Of a stretch of 64,000 nucleotides of DNA, positions 15,949 to 23,858 are shown one piece after another. Within the stretch, counting starts at the first letter, position 1. Each line of letters starts with the position of its first letter. The stretch lies in the NCBI RefSeq assembly GCF_000308435.1, contig NZ_BAFR01000034.1, positions 124,001 to 188,000 of the forward strand, read 5' to 3'. Both the position numbers and the translations under genes were made by a program. Below the pieces are notes generated by a model, which had not been told where the DNA came from, searched no databases, and was given only the letters and a program-made list of their open reading frames with translations. Source of the DNA: Nocardia araoensis NBRC 100135. Its GTDB lineage: Bacteria; Actinomycetota; Actinomycetes; Mycobacteriales; Mycobacteriaceae.

Positions 15949-16785
15949 GTGCCGTATATCTCGACAGTGAACGTGAACGGTGTCCGCGCTGCCGCGGGTA
16001 AGGGCTTGCTCGCCTGGCTCGCGGCCACGGAGGCGGACATCGTCTGCGTGCAGGAGACCCGCGCCACCGACGAGCAGGTCGTGGCCGCGCTGGCGCCCGC
16101 GCTGGACGCGGGATGGCAGCTGTCACACGCCGAGCCGGAGTCCAAGGGCCGCGCCGGTGTCGGCATCCTGTCCCGGCGGACGCCCAGCGCGGTGCGAGTC
16201 GGCTTCGGCAGCAGCGAGTTCGCGGCGGCGGGCCGCTATCTCGAGGCCGACTTCGACGACGTCACCGTGGCCAGCGTCTACGTGCACTCCGGTGAGGCGG
16301 GCACGGTGCGGCAAGACGAGAAGTATCGCTTCATGGCCGAACTCGGCGCCTACCTCACTGCGCGGACCGGTGATTTCGTGGTCGCCGGGGACTGGAACAT
16401 CGCGCACACCGAGCGCGACCTGAAGAACTGGAAGGGCAACCTGAAGTCGGCCGGGTTCCTGCCGCAGGAGCGGGCGTGGATCGATGAGCTGCTGGCCGCC
16501 GGATACGTCGACGTGGTGCGGCAGTTGCACCCGGAGGGCGACGGTCCCTACAGCTGGTGGTCCTACCGAGGCCGCGCGTTCGACAACGACAGCGGCTGGC
16601 GCATCGACGCAGTTTTCGCAACGAAGGATATAGCACAGTTCGCCGTGTCTGCACGAGTCGAGCGGGCGGCAACCTACGCGGAACGCTGGTCCGACCATGC
16701 CCCGGTCACGGTGACATTCAGCGAGATTCCAGGGCTCATCCGTTCTCGCACTGATCCGAACCTGGTGGAGAGTCGGGCTTTGTAG
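15949..16785 (+). CDS. xth: Exodeoxyribonuclease III with replaced C-terminus
   Basis: The frame encodes 278 residues from the GTG at 15949. The metal-dependent endonuclease/exonuclease/phosphatase fold is clear: TVNVNGVRAA, CVQETRATD (metal Glu), VYVHSGEAGT, VVAGDWNIAHTERDL (Asp and Asn), and RWSDHAPVTV with the catalytic His. It removes nucleotides at abasic sites and 3' blocked ends. From about residue 222 the sequence is less GC-rich and ends in a tail (EIPGLIRSRTDPNLVESRAL) that is not family-like. A more typical tail, ending APVTVQYR, lies 4.7 kb away at 21325-21396. Accessory DNA therefore seems to have inserted in the 3' end and supplied a substitute terminus that preserves the active-site His. 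Confidence 0.9.
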   Translation: MPYISTVNVNGVRAAAGKGLLAWLAATEADIVCVQETRATDEQVVAALAPALDAGWQLSHAEPESKGRAGVGILSRRTPSAVRVGFGSSEFAAAGRYLEADFDDVTVASVYVHSGEAGTVRQDEKYRFMAELGAYLTARTGDFVVAGDWNIAHTERDLKNWKGNLKSAGFLPQERAWIDELLAAGYVDVVRQLHPEGDGPYSWWSYRGRAFDNDSGWRIDAVFATKDIAQFAVSARVERAATYAERWSDHAPVTVTFSEIPGLIRSRTDPNLVESRAL

Positions 16786-16817
16786 TGCCCCAACGGTATA
16801 TCACTCTCGGGAACCCG

Positions 16818-16832
16818 CGCTCAGGCTGAGCG
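16818..16832 (+). terminator. Hairpin after xth
   Basis: CGCTCA (16818-16823) pairs with TGAGCG (16827-16832) around a GGC loop. A T-rich stretch (TTTGCGTTGTTTT) follows, 33 nt after the xth stop. Confidence 0.5.
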
Positions 16833-16974
16833 GCCGGTTTGCGTTGTTTTAGCGCGCCTCGTAAGGTATTGCCTGTCAGACGAACTGAGTCGTCACCACC
16901 CGGATTACCCGGTCAAGGTGAGGCTCGCCGTCCCTCTTGACCAGCCGGTTGGCAGTTGAGAGAGGTAGGACCAG

Positions 16975-17160
16975 GTGGACCCCATCGCACTTGCGGTCAT
17001 GATCAGCCTGACGGCAACCGGCATGACGGCATCAATATCCGCCGCCGTAGCCAGGGTCGTTATCACGAATAACAAGGTCAGGGTGACGCGCGACGTTCTC
17101 AAGGGCGTGGAGGGGCCTGACCGTCCGGCGGTGCTTCAGGCGCTCGCTGAAGTCCTGTGA
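16975..17160 (+). CDS. Small hypothetical membrane protein
   Basis: The frame encodes 61 residues from the GTG at 16975, preceded by GAGAGAGGTAGGA. One hydrophobic segment (IALAVMISLTATGMTASISA) is followed by a basic stretch and a C-terminal amphipathic part with RDVLKGVEGPDRPAVLQALA. That pattern resembles small single-pass proteins seen in actinomycete accessory regions. I cannot assign a function. It is the first gene inside remnant 1. Confidence 0.45.
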   Translation: MDPIALAVMISLTATGMTASISAAVARVVITNNKVRVTRDVLKGVEGPDRPAVLQALAEVL

Positions 17161-17483
17161 TCTCGTAGCGAAACGGCCTCGATACCCTCCGTCCGAAAGG
17201 ACATATCGGTTCGGATCCCACACTCGGTACCAAGGTTGGGTGCGGTTTCTGATGGAGTAAACCGCCCACCACCATCACGCTGTCCGCATGCCGCCCGCAT
17301 CCATCCCATTCTGCTCGGACCTCGCCTCCGCCCTCCCGGTGTCTCGGCGCCGCGGGCAGGCCAACGACTCGGGTGCGCTCGGACTGCCCCACTGCACACG
17401 CCGACCTTTTCGGTAACAGGCAGGTGGGTAGCCCGCCCCCTGTGAGTGCAACCCACCACCGGCCAGGGCTATCGGCTGTTGTG
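17161..17483. other. Intergenic stretch without a recognisable gene
   Basis: No frame here looks coding on either strand. One feature is a GNRA-type hairpin, GTCC-GAAA-GGAC, at about 17191-17202. A tRNA-like arrangement near 17165-17235 was tested and rejected because the acceptor and T stems do not pair. Confidence 0.4.
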
Positions 17484-18014
17484 TTACTCGAACAAATCGG
17501 GGTTCCACACTCGCGTAGGGCGAATGATCTGGGTGTCCTCAACCTTGTGGCCGATCGGGTAACCGCCGTCGTGGGTCATCAGGTAGTCCGCCTTCAGGCG
17601 GACCGCAGCCGCCACGTGAACTGCATCTGCTCCCCGAAGGCTCATCCCCGCATCAGCAGACATCCCTTCGCATGAAGCTGCAATCTTCGCCGCATCGGAT
17701 GCCAGGAACCGGTCGACGTCTGTCCACCTTGTCTCGGGACTTGTAAACCATGCGCGTAGTCCAGCGACGACCTTTTCGCTTGTCCGCAACCGGCGCCGAG
17801 TCGCACCATTGGCCAGAACTTCAGCCTCAAGGAGCGCAGAGGCCGCGAGTCGGATTTTCCCCGCCTCGACAGCGTCAAGCACAAGTCGAGCACTTTTCCA
17901 ACGCACTTCGCCAGTGTCCCTGTGAAGGTCGTTCTCGTTCTTGACGATCAGATCGAGGAATACGCAGGCGTCGAGATAGACCAACGGCGTGCCTTCATGA
18001 CGGCGTCTAGCCAC
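17484..18014 (-). CDS. PIN-domain protein, probable toxin of a TA-like pair
   Basis: The frame encodes 176 residues from the GTG at 18014, which overlaps the end of the upstream gene by 8 nt. The PIN fold is indicated by PLVYLDACVFLDLIV (first Asp), an acidic centre with LLEAEVLANG (Glu), and RGADAVHVAAAVRLKADYLMTHDGG containing the ADAVHVAA Asp and the late THD Asp. These acidic residues bind Mg/Mn in PIN ribonucleases. Tight overlap with the preceding 270-residue gene suggests a two-gene unit in which that protein restrains or guides the nuclease. The target RNA is unknown. Confidence 0.78.
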   Translation of the reverse strand: MARRRHEGTPLVYLDACVFLDLIVKNENDLHRDTGEVRWKSARLVLDAVEAGKIRLAASALLEAEVLANGATRRRLRTSEKVVAGLRAWFTSPETRWTDVDRFLASDAAKIAASCEGMSADAGMSLRGADAVHVAAAVRLKADYLMTHDGGYPIGHKVEDTQIIRPTRVWNPDLFE

Positions 18015-18819
18015 GCCGCACCTCCGCGATATAGGCATCCACCGACATCCCGCCGAGCCAGTCTGGCGCAGCCCCGAGCAAGTCATCGGCCTTCGGATAT
18101 GGAACAGCCTCGAACCCCTCCAGTTGCTTCACCTCGAGCCGGATGGCCTGACCGCTAGAGTTACGCGTCAGCAGCCCCCCCGCAAGGACTCGCTTGCCGA
18201 ACAGAGCATGGACCTTTTCCTCAAACTCGCTCGACGCCATACCGATGATGGCACGACGTGTCTGCACGTCGTAAATGCTCAACTTCAACATCTCGGTACG
18301 CCGTCGTGGCCGAGCTAGGACCTCCAGCACGCCAGCGAAGCTGCCATACGACTCTCCCCTGCCCCGGACCGCTTCCTTCGCATTATCACGAACGCTGTTG
18401 GACAACGTGACGGGCTCTCCTCTGCTCCCGTTGTATGTGGCAACCTCCACGCTGTGCAACCCACCCTTAGGAGTTGCGATGTCGATAACTCGCTCTACGG
18501 TCTGCGGACTGTAGAGCTCCGGCACCTCCGCAACCTCCTGCAATTGACGCGCCCCCGAAACCAGTGCATCCGCGGGGACCAGAAGGTCCTCTAGTGGCCG
18601 ACGCCCCTTCGACTCAGCCTCGACGCGCACGGACAGTTCACTCGCATGTTGTCGAAGCCCAGCCACAACCCAGGTGACGCGCTCGGGTGGGCGGCGAACG
18701 TACAGGGCGTCGATCTCGCGCAAAGCGATCACAACCTGATCGATGGTCTTGGTGAATCGAGTCACCTCAACGCGCGACTGACCGACCCGCAGACGCACGT
18801 CGAGACCAGTGGTTGTCAC
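18007..18819 (-). CDS. Uncharacterised protein upstream of the PIN gene
   Basis: The frame encodes 270 residues from a GTG at 18819 (VTTTGLDVRLRVGQ); the frame is open further upstream to 19032 but that part is low-complexity. I recognise no catalytic motif. The N-terminal half is helical (TKTIDQVVIALREIDALYV), the centre has ARPRRRTEMLKLSIYDVQT, and the C-terminus contains SEFEEKVHALFGKRVLAGGL. It overlaps the PIN gene, so the two are probably translated together. By analogy with toxin-antitoxin operons it may be the antitoxin, although it is far longer than typical VapB proteins and shows no ribbon-helix-helix. Confidence 0.55.
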   Translation of the reverse strand: MTTTGLDVRLRVGQSRVEVTRFTKTIDQVVIALREIDALYVRRPPERVTWVVAGLRQHASELSVRVEAESKGRRPLEDLLVPADALVSGARQLQEVAEVPELYSPQTVERVIDIATPKGGLHSVEVATYNGSRGEPVTLSNSVRDNAKEAVRGRGESYGSFAGVLEVLARPRRRTEMLKLSIYDVQTRRAIIGMASSEFEEKVHALFGKRVLAGGLLTRNSSGQAIRLEVKQLEGFEAVPYPKADDLLGAAPDWLGGMSVDAYIAEVRRG

Positions 18820-19422
18820 ACCACCCACAGTATCGCCACTGTTGTTCTTAGGCCGCCAATCAGCAGTCGAAACTTCACACAGAACGACGATGAGCCACGA
18901 GCTCCAAACGTCGAGCAGAACGACCTCAATACCCGGACGCCTGAGCCGCATAACGCACCGATCCCGAGACGGGGGCGAGGGTATACCCCTGGGGCCACTG
19001 TCGCTGTCGCACTCCGAGGCGTGCCCGCCCAAGTTCTCTAGAGAACCTGGGGACTGGACCGCTCACGCATTCCCGCAACAGTCGGCCATCTGCCGACGAC
19101 ACGGCCACACCAGCATGCCAAGCGGGCACCCGAAACGGCATCCACGCCACTCTCTACCCCCTGCCACACCCCAGCCACTCCACTCCCCCGCAGCGTGCCT
19201 GCGGCATCCCGTGTCGACTGAGTACTGACGCCGGAGTAGGCGGGAGGGGCGCACCCCTGAGGCGGTATCTCGAAAACGATCCCTTCTTGCGACTGAGACC
19301 GGCGTCCGGCCAGTCCGGCGCAGTCCTTGGGAACAGTGTGATCAACTGTCTTGAAAACAAGTCTCTAACCTCTAGTCTCATAACCTTCGAATCCACGGGG
19401 TATTGAGACAGGATGGACTCCA
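18820..19422. other. 600-bp non-coding region of remnant 1
   Basis: I find no supported gene. The stretch holds a 14-bp perfect palindrome GTTCTCTAGAGAAC at 19033-19046 and a GGGTATACCCC element near 18979. It also has a less GC-rich segment before the recombinase, with CTTG-AAAA-CAAG near 19353, that may contain its promoter and a resolution site. Confidence 0.4.
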
Positions 19423-19983
19423 GTGGCAGTCATCGGTTACGCCCGAGTTAGCACGACCGACCAAGATCCCCAACTCCAGTTGGACGCGCTCAGCGCTGCC
19501 GGGTGTGAACGCATCTTCACCGACCACGGCGTGTCCGGCGCGAAAGCCGAACGACCGGAACTGGATCGGTGCCTGGATCACCTTCGGGCAGGTGACGTGT
19601 TGGCGGTGTGGAAGCTGGATCGATTGGGCCGCAACACAGTTCATGTGCTGCAATTGATTGAGCAACTGGCGGAGCGTGGCATCGGATTCCGTAGCCTCAC
19701 CGAGGCGTTGCATACCGACGGCCCCATGGGCAAGGCCATGCTTACGATCATGGCCGCATTCGCCCAGTTGGAACGGGACACGATGATCGAACGCACCCGC
19801 GCCGGTCTGGCGGCGGCAGCAGCGAACGGTCGCAAGGGCGGTCGGCCTCGAAAGATGGGCGACGTCGAGGCGACAAAGGCGCGAGAGCTGAGAGCGAAGA
19901 ACATCTCCGTTCCGGATATTGCAAAAATGCTTGGGTGCTCTCGAGCGACTGTCTATCGGTATCTGTCAGGGCAGCAGTCCTGA
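19423..19983 (+). CDS. Serine recombinase (resolvase/invertase family)
   Basis: The frame encodes 186 residues from the GTG at 19423. The catalytic domain opens AVIGYARVSTTDQDPQLQL, with the nucleophilic Ser in ARVST. It continues with DHGVSGAKAERPELDR and VWKLDRLGRN carrying the active-site arginines. After the long E helix (FAQLERDTMIERTRAGL) a C-terminal helix-turn-helix, VPDIAKMLGCSRATVYRYL, binds DNA. This size fits Tn3/Hin-type resolvases and invertases, not the large serine integrases. It could resolve or invert part of the element but is unlikely to have integrated it alone. Confidence 0.92.
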   Translation: MAVIGYARVSTTDQDPQLQLDALSAAGCERIFTDHGVSGAKAERPELDRCLDHLRAGDVLAVWKLDRLGRNTVHVLQLIEQLAERGIGFRSLTEALHTDGPMGKAMLTIMAAFAQLERDTMIERTRAGLAAAAANGRKGGRPRKMGDVEATKARELRAKNISVPDIAKMLGCSRATVYRYLSGQQS

Positions 19984-20002
19984 GACCGGATACGATTCGG
20001 CT

Positions 20003-20776
20003 GTGACGAGCTTCCAGGCCACCGGCAGTCCTACACAGAGCACTACCCGCGACATCGACACCGCTGGCGCAATACTGATTTCTTCGAACTTTGGGTCTAA
20101 CCGAGGCTTCGGATGGGTCTCGGGAGCGCAATCATCAATTAGGAGCCTGATTGCCAAGTCGGTGGCACATCAACTCTCGCAGCTGCCAGAACGGTCAGAC
20201 GAGTTCCCTCCAGAATGGACACCAATAATCCATGTAGGGCGACACGACCAGGCCATTTCAGTTGTGGAAATTTTGGCACACGACAGCACAGTATTAGGCG
20301 AGTTTTCAACTGAGCCTAAAATTGCAGCGAACCATTACAATCTGATCTTCCCAGAGACAGTGCAACTTACCGCAACTGCATTGGCAAATCCGTGGCAAGA
20401 AGTTCTGACGCTGAGCGGTGCGGCGCTTTCAAGCGGGATAATTGCGCGAGCGACTTGGACAGGGCTCAAGAACGCGAACGAAATCCTAGACTTCTTCTTG
20501 AGATTAACCACCTTCCGAAACGCCCGTAGCTTTCGCATTGCCGAGCTGAGGCAGCAGGCTATTCGAGACCAGTCGGATACTGTCAAGAAGATTATTGATG
20601 ACATCGGCGGCAATGACTTGGGTCGAGCGGTTATCGCCGCTGAGCTGATAGGTGCCGCCATCGAGGTCCCCCGCGAGATACTTCAGTCAGTTGAATTTCG
20701 TGAGATAACCGATGAAGAAGCAGATATCCGCCGGAGGGAAATTCTTCGCGCAATAAATCCGACTATCGATGAGTAA
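20003..20776 (+). CDS. Uncharacterised protein, AT-rich for the window
   Basis: The frame encodes 257 residues from a GTG at 20003, 20 nt after the recombinase stop. Base composition is visibly lower in GC than the surroundings, with many A/T-ending codons, suggesting recent transfer. No family is recognised. The N-terminal half has beta-prone segments (AGAILISSNFGSNRGFGWV, ISVVEILAHDSTVLGEF). Around residue 135 a Gly/Ala-rich stretch, LTLSGAALSSGIIARATWTG, could be a weak membrane helix. The C-terminal part is strongly helical and charged (ITDEEADIRRREILRAINP). It may be cargo of remnant 1. Confidence 0.6.
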   Translation: MTSFQATGSPTQSTTRDIDTAGAILISSNFGSNRGFGWVSGAQSSIRSLIAKSVAHQLSQLPERSDEFPPEWTPIIHVGRHDQAISVVEILAHDSTVLGEFSTEPKIAANHYNLIFPETVQLTATALANPWQEVLTLSGAALSSGIIARATWTGLKNANEILDFFLRLTTFRNARSFRIAELRQQAIRDQSDTVKKIIDDIGGNDLGRAVIAAELIGAAIEVPREILQSVEFREITDEEADIRRREILRAINPTIDE

Positions 20777-21024
20777 GAGGATAGATTCGCGCAGCGTGCC
20801 GGCCACCGCGTGAACCGCGCCCAGGTCTTCATCTCGGACAACCGGGCCGACGCCAACGGGCCAAGCTCCATACGTCCGCTCGGCTCCCTAGAGCCTTGCG
20901 GGTCGCCGAACGGATAGCGGATTTTGCCCAGTGCACATCGACACCGCCGGAACGCTCATACGCTGTCATCAGCTCAGCATCTGGCCTCACCGAGCACGGT
21001 GCATAGCCGGACTAGGGGAAGCGC

Positions 21025-21180
21025 GTGCTGTATCCAAGCGTCGTTACGCTGGCCGTCGCCAGCGCTGACGATTTGGGCAACGTAGTAGTCCAGTTAGGAA
21101 CGGGCATACCCCGTGTGCGCGTCGATGGGCGTCGGCTCGATACCTTCGACCACGGCCCGCGCCTCTACGGCCGCAAGTAA
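21025..21180 (+). CDS. Possible 51-residue ORF
   Basis: A GTG at 21025, 6 nt after GGGGAA, opens a frame of 51 residues (LYPSVVTLAVASADD, then VVVQLGTGIPRVRVDGRR) ending at 21180. Composition looks protein-like but no family is recognised. The surrounding 20777-21324 has no other supported gene and looks like decayed sequence. Confidence 0.3.
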   Translation: MLYPSVVTLAVASADDLGNVVVQLGTGIPRVRVDGRRLDTFDHGPRLYGRK

Positions 21181-21324
21181 TTCGGTCGGAGCGGGCACCG
21201 GATCGGCATCGTTACCACCGTATAGACTCGCATTTGGCAGGTCCGTCTCGTACCCTTTCGAGCCACGGGCGCGAGAGCCCGGCAGCATCGCCCAAGAGGC
21301 AACCTCGACTCTCGGCCTGACGCG

Positions 21325-21460
21325 GTGGTCGAGCGCGCCGCCTCCTACGACCAGCGCTGGTCCGACCACGCGCCCGTCACCGTGCAGTACCGATGAGCCG
21401 GTCGATCAAGCGCGGCATTGGCCTGCGGGGCGCGGTAGCCTCGGTGGTCTTCGCCATTAT
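21325..21460 (+). pseudogene. Relic of the xth tail plus RNase gene head
   Basis: In one frame 21325-21396 encodes VVERAASYDQRWSDHAPVTV followed by QYR and stop, the expected end of exonuclease III. The stop overlaps (ATGA) the start of MSRSIKRGIGLRGAVASVVF, which matches the first 20 or so codons of the intact RNase gene at 24798 and then hits a stop. The relic preserves the ancestral xth-RNase junction and marks the boundary between the two element remnants. Confidence 0.75.
21382..21415. repeat. 34-bp direct repeat, left copy (attachment-site-like)
   Basis: These 34 bp are identical to 24787-24820. They span the end of the xth coding sequence and the first codons of the RNase gene (CGATGAGCCGGTCGATCAAG is the central part). 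They flank remnant 2 exactly. Confidence 0.8.
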
Positions 21461-21472
21461 CTAGCTGGTCTC

Positions 21473-22324
21473 CTACTCGGTGGGTCCACCGCTACGCCGC
21501 GCGCCGATCGCCTTCCGGATCAGCACCCGCGCTGCTTCACCGGTCACGGACTGACGAGCCAGGACGTCGAATGTCCGGTGATACACCGCTATCTCTCGCG
21601 GCTGGGTGATCGACAGCTCTGCTGTTATGTTTTCGACCAGGACACGGCTCGAATCGAACATCAGAAACGACGTGGTAGCCGTCTCGAACGGTGCCAGCAT
21701 CGGCACGATACCGAGCGTCACACGTGGCATACCTTGGACAGCTAAGAGCCGGTCGAGCTGGCCGACCATCGTCTGAGCGTCGCCCACAGTGGTGTACAAC
21801 GCTTGTTCACCAAGGACGAAGTGGAACAAGTGATCCCGCTGATACAAGACTTGTTGTCGCTGCATCCGCTTGGATACACCCGCGTCCAGATCGTTCGGAA
21901 TCTGCTGGAACTCGATCACCTTCCGCAGGATGCCCGCCGCGTAGTCGGCGGTCTGTAGAAGACCGGGAACCAAGGCCGGTTCGAACGATCGGATGATCCG
22001 AGCTTCGGATTCCCACTTGATCGATGCTTGCTGTCTGCGTTTGGTTCCGGTACCGAGAATCTTCCGCCATTCGAGGTACGCGGTATCGATGCTCTGCCGC
22101 GCCGCGTGGAGGTCTGCTAGTTGGTCACCTGCGTTGCAGTGTCGGCAGTACGCCGAGATGTCCTCTAGAGACGGCCGTATCCGTCCGTATTCGATCTTTG
22201 AGATTTTGCTGGCGTCCCATCCGCTACGGCGTGCCAACTCCGCCCCGGACAACCCGGCGGCAACGCGAATACCTCGGAGTTGCGCCCCGAGATATTCGCG
22301 CTGCTGGTCAACTGAACCGGTCAC
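21473..22324 (-). CDS. XRE-family regulator with DUF5753 domain
   Basis: The frame encodes 283 residues from the GTG at 22324, which shares GTGA with the stop of the upstream DUF6879 gene. The N-terminal helix-turn-helix reads LRGIRVAAGLSGAELARRSG then WDASKISKIEYGRIRPS. The remainder is the DUF5753 effector-like domain, with EPALVPGLLQTADYAAGILR and MVGQLDRLLAVQGMPRVTLG. Such proteins are abundant in streptomycetes and nocardiae and often pair with DUF397 or other small partners to control development or mobile elements. It ends close to the relic junction at 21460. Confidence 0.88.
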   Translation of the reverse strand: MTGSVDQQREYLGAQLRGIRVAAGLSGAELARRSGWDASKISKIEYGRIRPSLEDISAYCRHCNAGDQLADLHAARQSIDTAYLEWRKILGTGTKRRQQASIKWESEARIIRSFEPALVPGLLQTADYAAGILRKVIEFQQIPNDLDAGVSKRMQRQQVLYQRDHLFHFVLGEQALYTTVGDAQTMVGQLDRLLAVQGMPRVTLGIVPMLAPFETATTSFLMFDSSRVLVENITAELSITQPREIAVYHRTFDVLARQSVTGEAARVLIRKAIGARRSGGPTE

Positions 22325-22830
22325 CGTGTGACGTACTCCGGCAACGGCGTGGCGAGAGGCCAGAACCGGGCTCGGAGGCCGCGACAGTACGCCGCAATGT
22401 GCGGGTCGGTGGTTACCGCACCGGACCAACCTCCGGACTCCCCGAACGCTGAGAAGACCACTGTTTCGTCATCGAGTAGCCAGTAGTCGTCCGGAGGGAC
22501 TTCCCCGGCAGCATGCCGGGGCAGATATCGAATGTCTTCGCCTGCCCGTGCATTGAGCTCCGCCACGGCAAGCGCGAACCGGGTGTAGTCGGTGTGCGGT
22601 TCGGTGATGATTCGTACCCGTGTGACTGCTACGCCCCGGCTGGTCGTCTCCTCTACAAGCTCGGCCCACGGCTGGAACCATGCGTAGTCATCCGGCTCGT
22701 CTGCCAGGAATCGCCGGAACGGTTCATGCTCGTTCGGTTCGGCGTAAGTGTCGAGCACTTCGAGGTGAAACGCTTCCCGCTTGCAGGTCCGGAGTAGGTC
22801 CGGGAACCCTTCATCGGGCACTAGCAGCAC
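22321..22830 (-). CDS. DUF6879 family protein
   Basis: The frame encodes 169 residues from a GTG at 22830, behind AAAGGAC. Features of the family are RREAFHLE-like opening (CKREAFHLEVLDTYAEPNE), the YAWFQPWAELVEETTSRGV segment, the VRIITEPHTDYTRFAL core, and the late PDDYWLLDDETVVFSAFGE. The family is found almost exclusively beside XRE/DUF5753 regulators in actinomycetes, as here; its biochemical role is not known. It overlaps both neighbours, so the three genes form one transcript. Confidence 0.82.
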   Translation of the reverse strand: MLLVPDEGFPDLLRTCKREAFHLEVLDTYAEPNEHEPFRRFLADEPDDYAWFQPWAELVEETTSRGVAVTRVRIITEPHTDYTRFALAVAELNARAGEDIRYLPRHAAGEVPPDDYWLLDDETVVFSAFGESGGWSGAVTTDPHIAAYCRGLRARFWPLATPLPEYVTR

Positions 22831-23140
22831 CGTAGAATGTCCTTTCTAGCTTCGGAACCTCGATAGCGGTTTCGTCGTCCGCGATGTCGAGCTGTGCGAG
22901 TAGTTCCGGTTCAGTGACCGGCCGACCTGTGAGCCGGAATGTTCCCCGGCCGGTGTCGGTCAACGTCGCACCGATGAACGTATCCGGTTCCAAGAACCCG
23001 AGTAGCAGGTGTGGCAACTCGACTGTATCGGCCCGGTCCGTCTTCCATGCTTGGACGACGTACCTGCCAGGGTCGTTCGTCAGCAGGGTAGGGCATCCGT
23101 TGTTAGTGCTTCCGCCTTTGCCCAGAAAACGTAACGGCAT
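22811..23140 (-). CDS. Small protein of the DUF6879-XRE unit
   Basis: The frame encodes 109 residues from the ATG at 23140, preceded by GGAGGTATT. Its 3' end overlaps the DUF6879 start by 20 nt. The sequence begins MPLRFLGKGGSTNNGCPTL and continues GRYVVQAWKTDR, then LPHLLLGFLEPDTFIGAT, a pattern I associate with small partners of DUF6879 genes in actinomycete elements. No catalytic motif is visible. It is the first gene of the three-gene unit. Confidence 0.65.
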   Translation of the reverse strand: MPLRFLGKGGSTNNGCPTLLTNDPGRYVVQAWKTDRADTVELPHLLLGFLEPDTFIGATLTDTGRGTFRLTGRPVTEPELLAQLDIADDETAIEVPKLERTFYGAASAR

Positions 23141-23361
23141 CTGTAATACCTCCGGATCATGTCGTGCACAAGATTGCACGTACAGAATCGATTGTGGCGC
23201 AGCGAAGCTGGGCACGCACAGTAGATATTGAATCCGTGCACGATTGAGCACGATTGTGGACTGGCTCGGTAGACGGTTCGTAGCGTCTGGGCTGGCCCGC
23301 GTGACATGTGCCGTGATCCGGTCACGGGGTGCCTACCACTTGCCTACTACAGGGGGTTGAG
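23141..23361. promoter_or_regulatory. Divergent control region of remnant 2
   Basis: This gap separates the leftward regulator unit from the rightward small genes. It contains tandem repeats GCACGATTG at 23238-23246 and 23248-23256 (one helical turn apart) and an inverted repeat GTGCA/TGCAC at 23164-23179. These are candidate sites for the XRE regulator. Confidence 0.4.
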
Positions 23362-23574
23362 ATGACCGCAGACGGAGACCAACAACGCAGGCGCACAGAG
23401 CTTTACCCGTTCCCTGGTGGCGTGTTCGAACGGTGGGGTGACACCGGCGAGGCAGGGCCGGGCGTGTATGTCGAGTTCCACCACAGCCGGCAGTTGTGTA
23501 ACGATGCTCGGGCGTTCGGCCCTGGTGAAGCGGAACGGCTCGGTTCGGCGGACGACGAGACGGAGCCCGCGTGA
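23362..23574 (+). CDS. Small hypothetical protein
   Basis: The frame encodes 70 residues from the ATG at 23362, with AGGGGGTTGAG upstream. The sequence is hydrophilic with LYPFPGGVFERWGDTGEAG and VYVEFHHSRQLCND. No family is recognised. It is the first of a tightly packed rightward set, and its TGA shares one base with the next ATG. Confidence 0.6.
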   Translation: MTADGDQQRRRTELYPFPGGVFERWGDTGEAGPGVYVEFHHSRQLCNDARAFGPGEAERLGSADDETEPA

Positions 23575-23708
23575 TGGGGTTGTTCGTGGCGTTCGCTGTC
23601 CCGCTGGTCGCGTTCTTCGCGGTGGTGTTCTGGCCTCAGCGGATGCCGGAAGAGAAGGTCCGGGAACGGATCGAGCGCGAAGATGCGCGTCAGCAAGGCG
23701 GTAGTTAG
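23574..23708 (+). CDS. 44-residue single-pass membrane protein
   Basis: The ATG at 23574 overlaps the previous stop. MGLFVAFAVPLVAFFAVVFW is one long hydrophobic helix, followed by a highly charged tail (MPEEKVRERIEREDARQQ). The tail should lie in the cytoplasm if the helix inserts N-out. Translational coupling on both sides supports a real gene. Function unknown. Confidence 0.6.
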   Translation: MGLFVAFAVPLVAFFAVVFWPQRMPEEKVRERIEREDARQQGGS

Positions 23709-23858
23709 ATGACCGGCGAGGGTCTTCCGGAACGTGATCCCCGTAGCAGATTGGGTCTGTTTCTTCTCTCCGCGTTCGACGAGTGGGAACCTCCGACGCC
23801 CGCTCTTCTGGAGCGAGTCAGGTCCGGCCTGACATCGGAATCGGGGGATAACCGTTGA
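23709..23858 (+). CDS. 49-residue hypothetical protein
   Basis: The ATG at 23709 follows the previous TAG directly. The product (MTGEGLPERDPRSRLGLFLL, then SAFDEWEPPTPALLERVRSG) is soluble and has no recognised domain. The next gene starts inside its last codon, consistent with a coupled operon. Confidence 0.5.
   Translation: MTGEGLPERDPRSRLGLFLLSAFDEWEPPTPALLERVRSGLTSESGDNR

Larger units (their letters stand above)
16683..21415. mobile_element. Integrative-element remnant 1 inserted in the 3' end of xth
   Basis: The segment separates the xth catalytic region from a copy of the normal xth tail and the head of the RNase gene at 21325-21460. It contains a small membrane ORF, a PIN-domain pair, a serine recombinase and an AT-richer gene of unknown function, all unlike the flanking metabolism genes. 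The left edge is placed in the shared codons RWSDHAPVTV, where 14 nt (from 16683) match those near 21354. No replication or transfer genes are seen, so it is probably a decayed remnant. Borders are approximate. Confidence 0.6.

Noticed and set aside
17160..17240. tRNA-like stretch (GTAGCGAAACGGC and GGTTCGGATCCC followed later by ACCA)
   Set aside because: The acceptor stem does not pair, the T stem fails beyond two base pairs, and no anticodon arm of 5 bp with a 7-nt loop forms.
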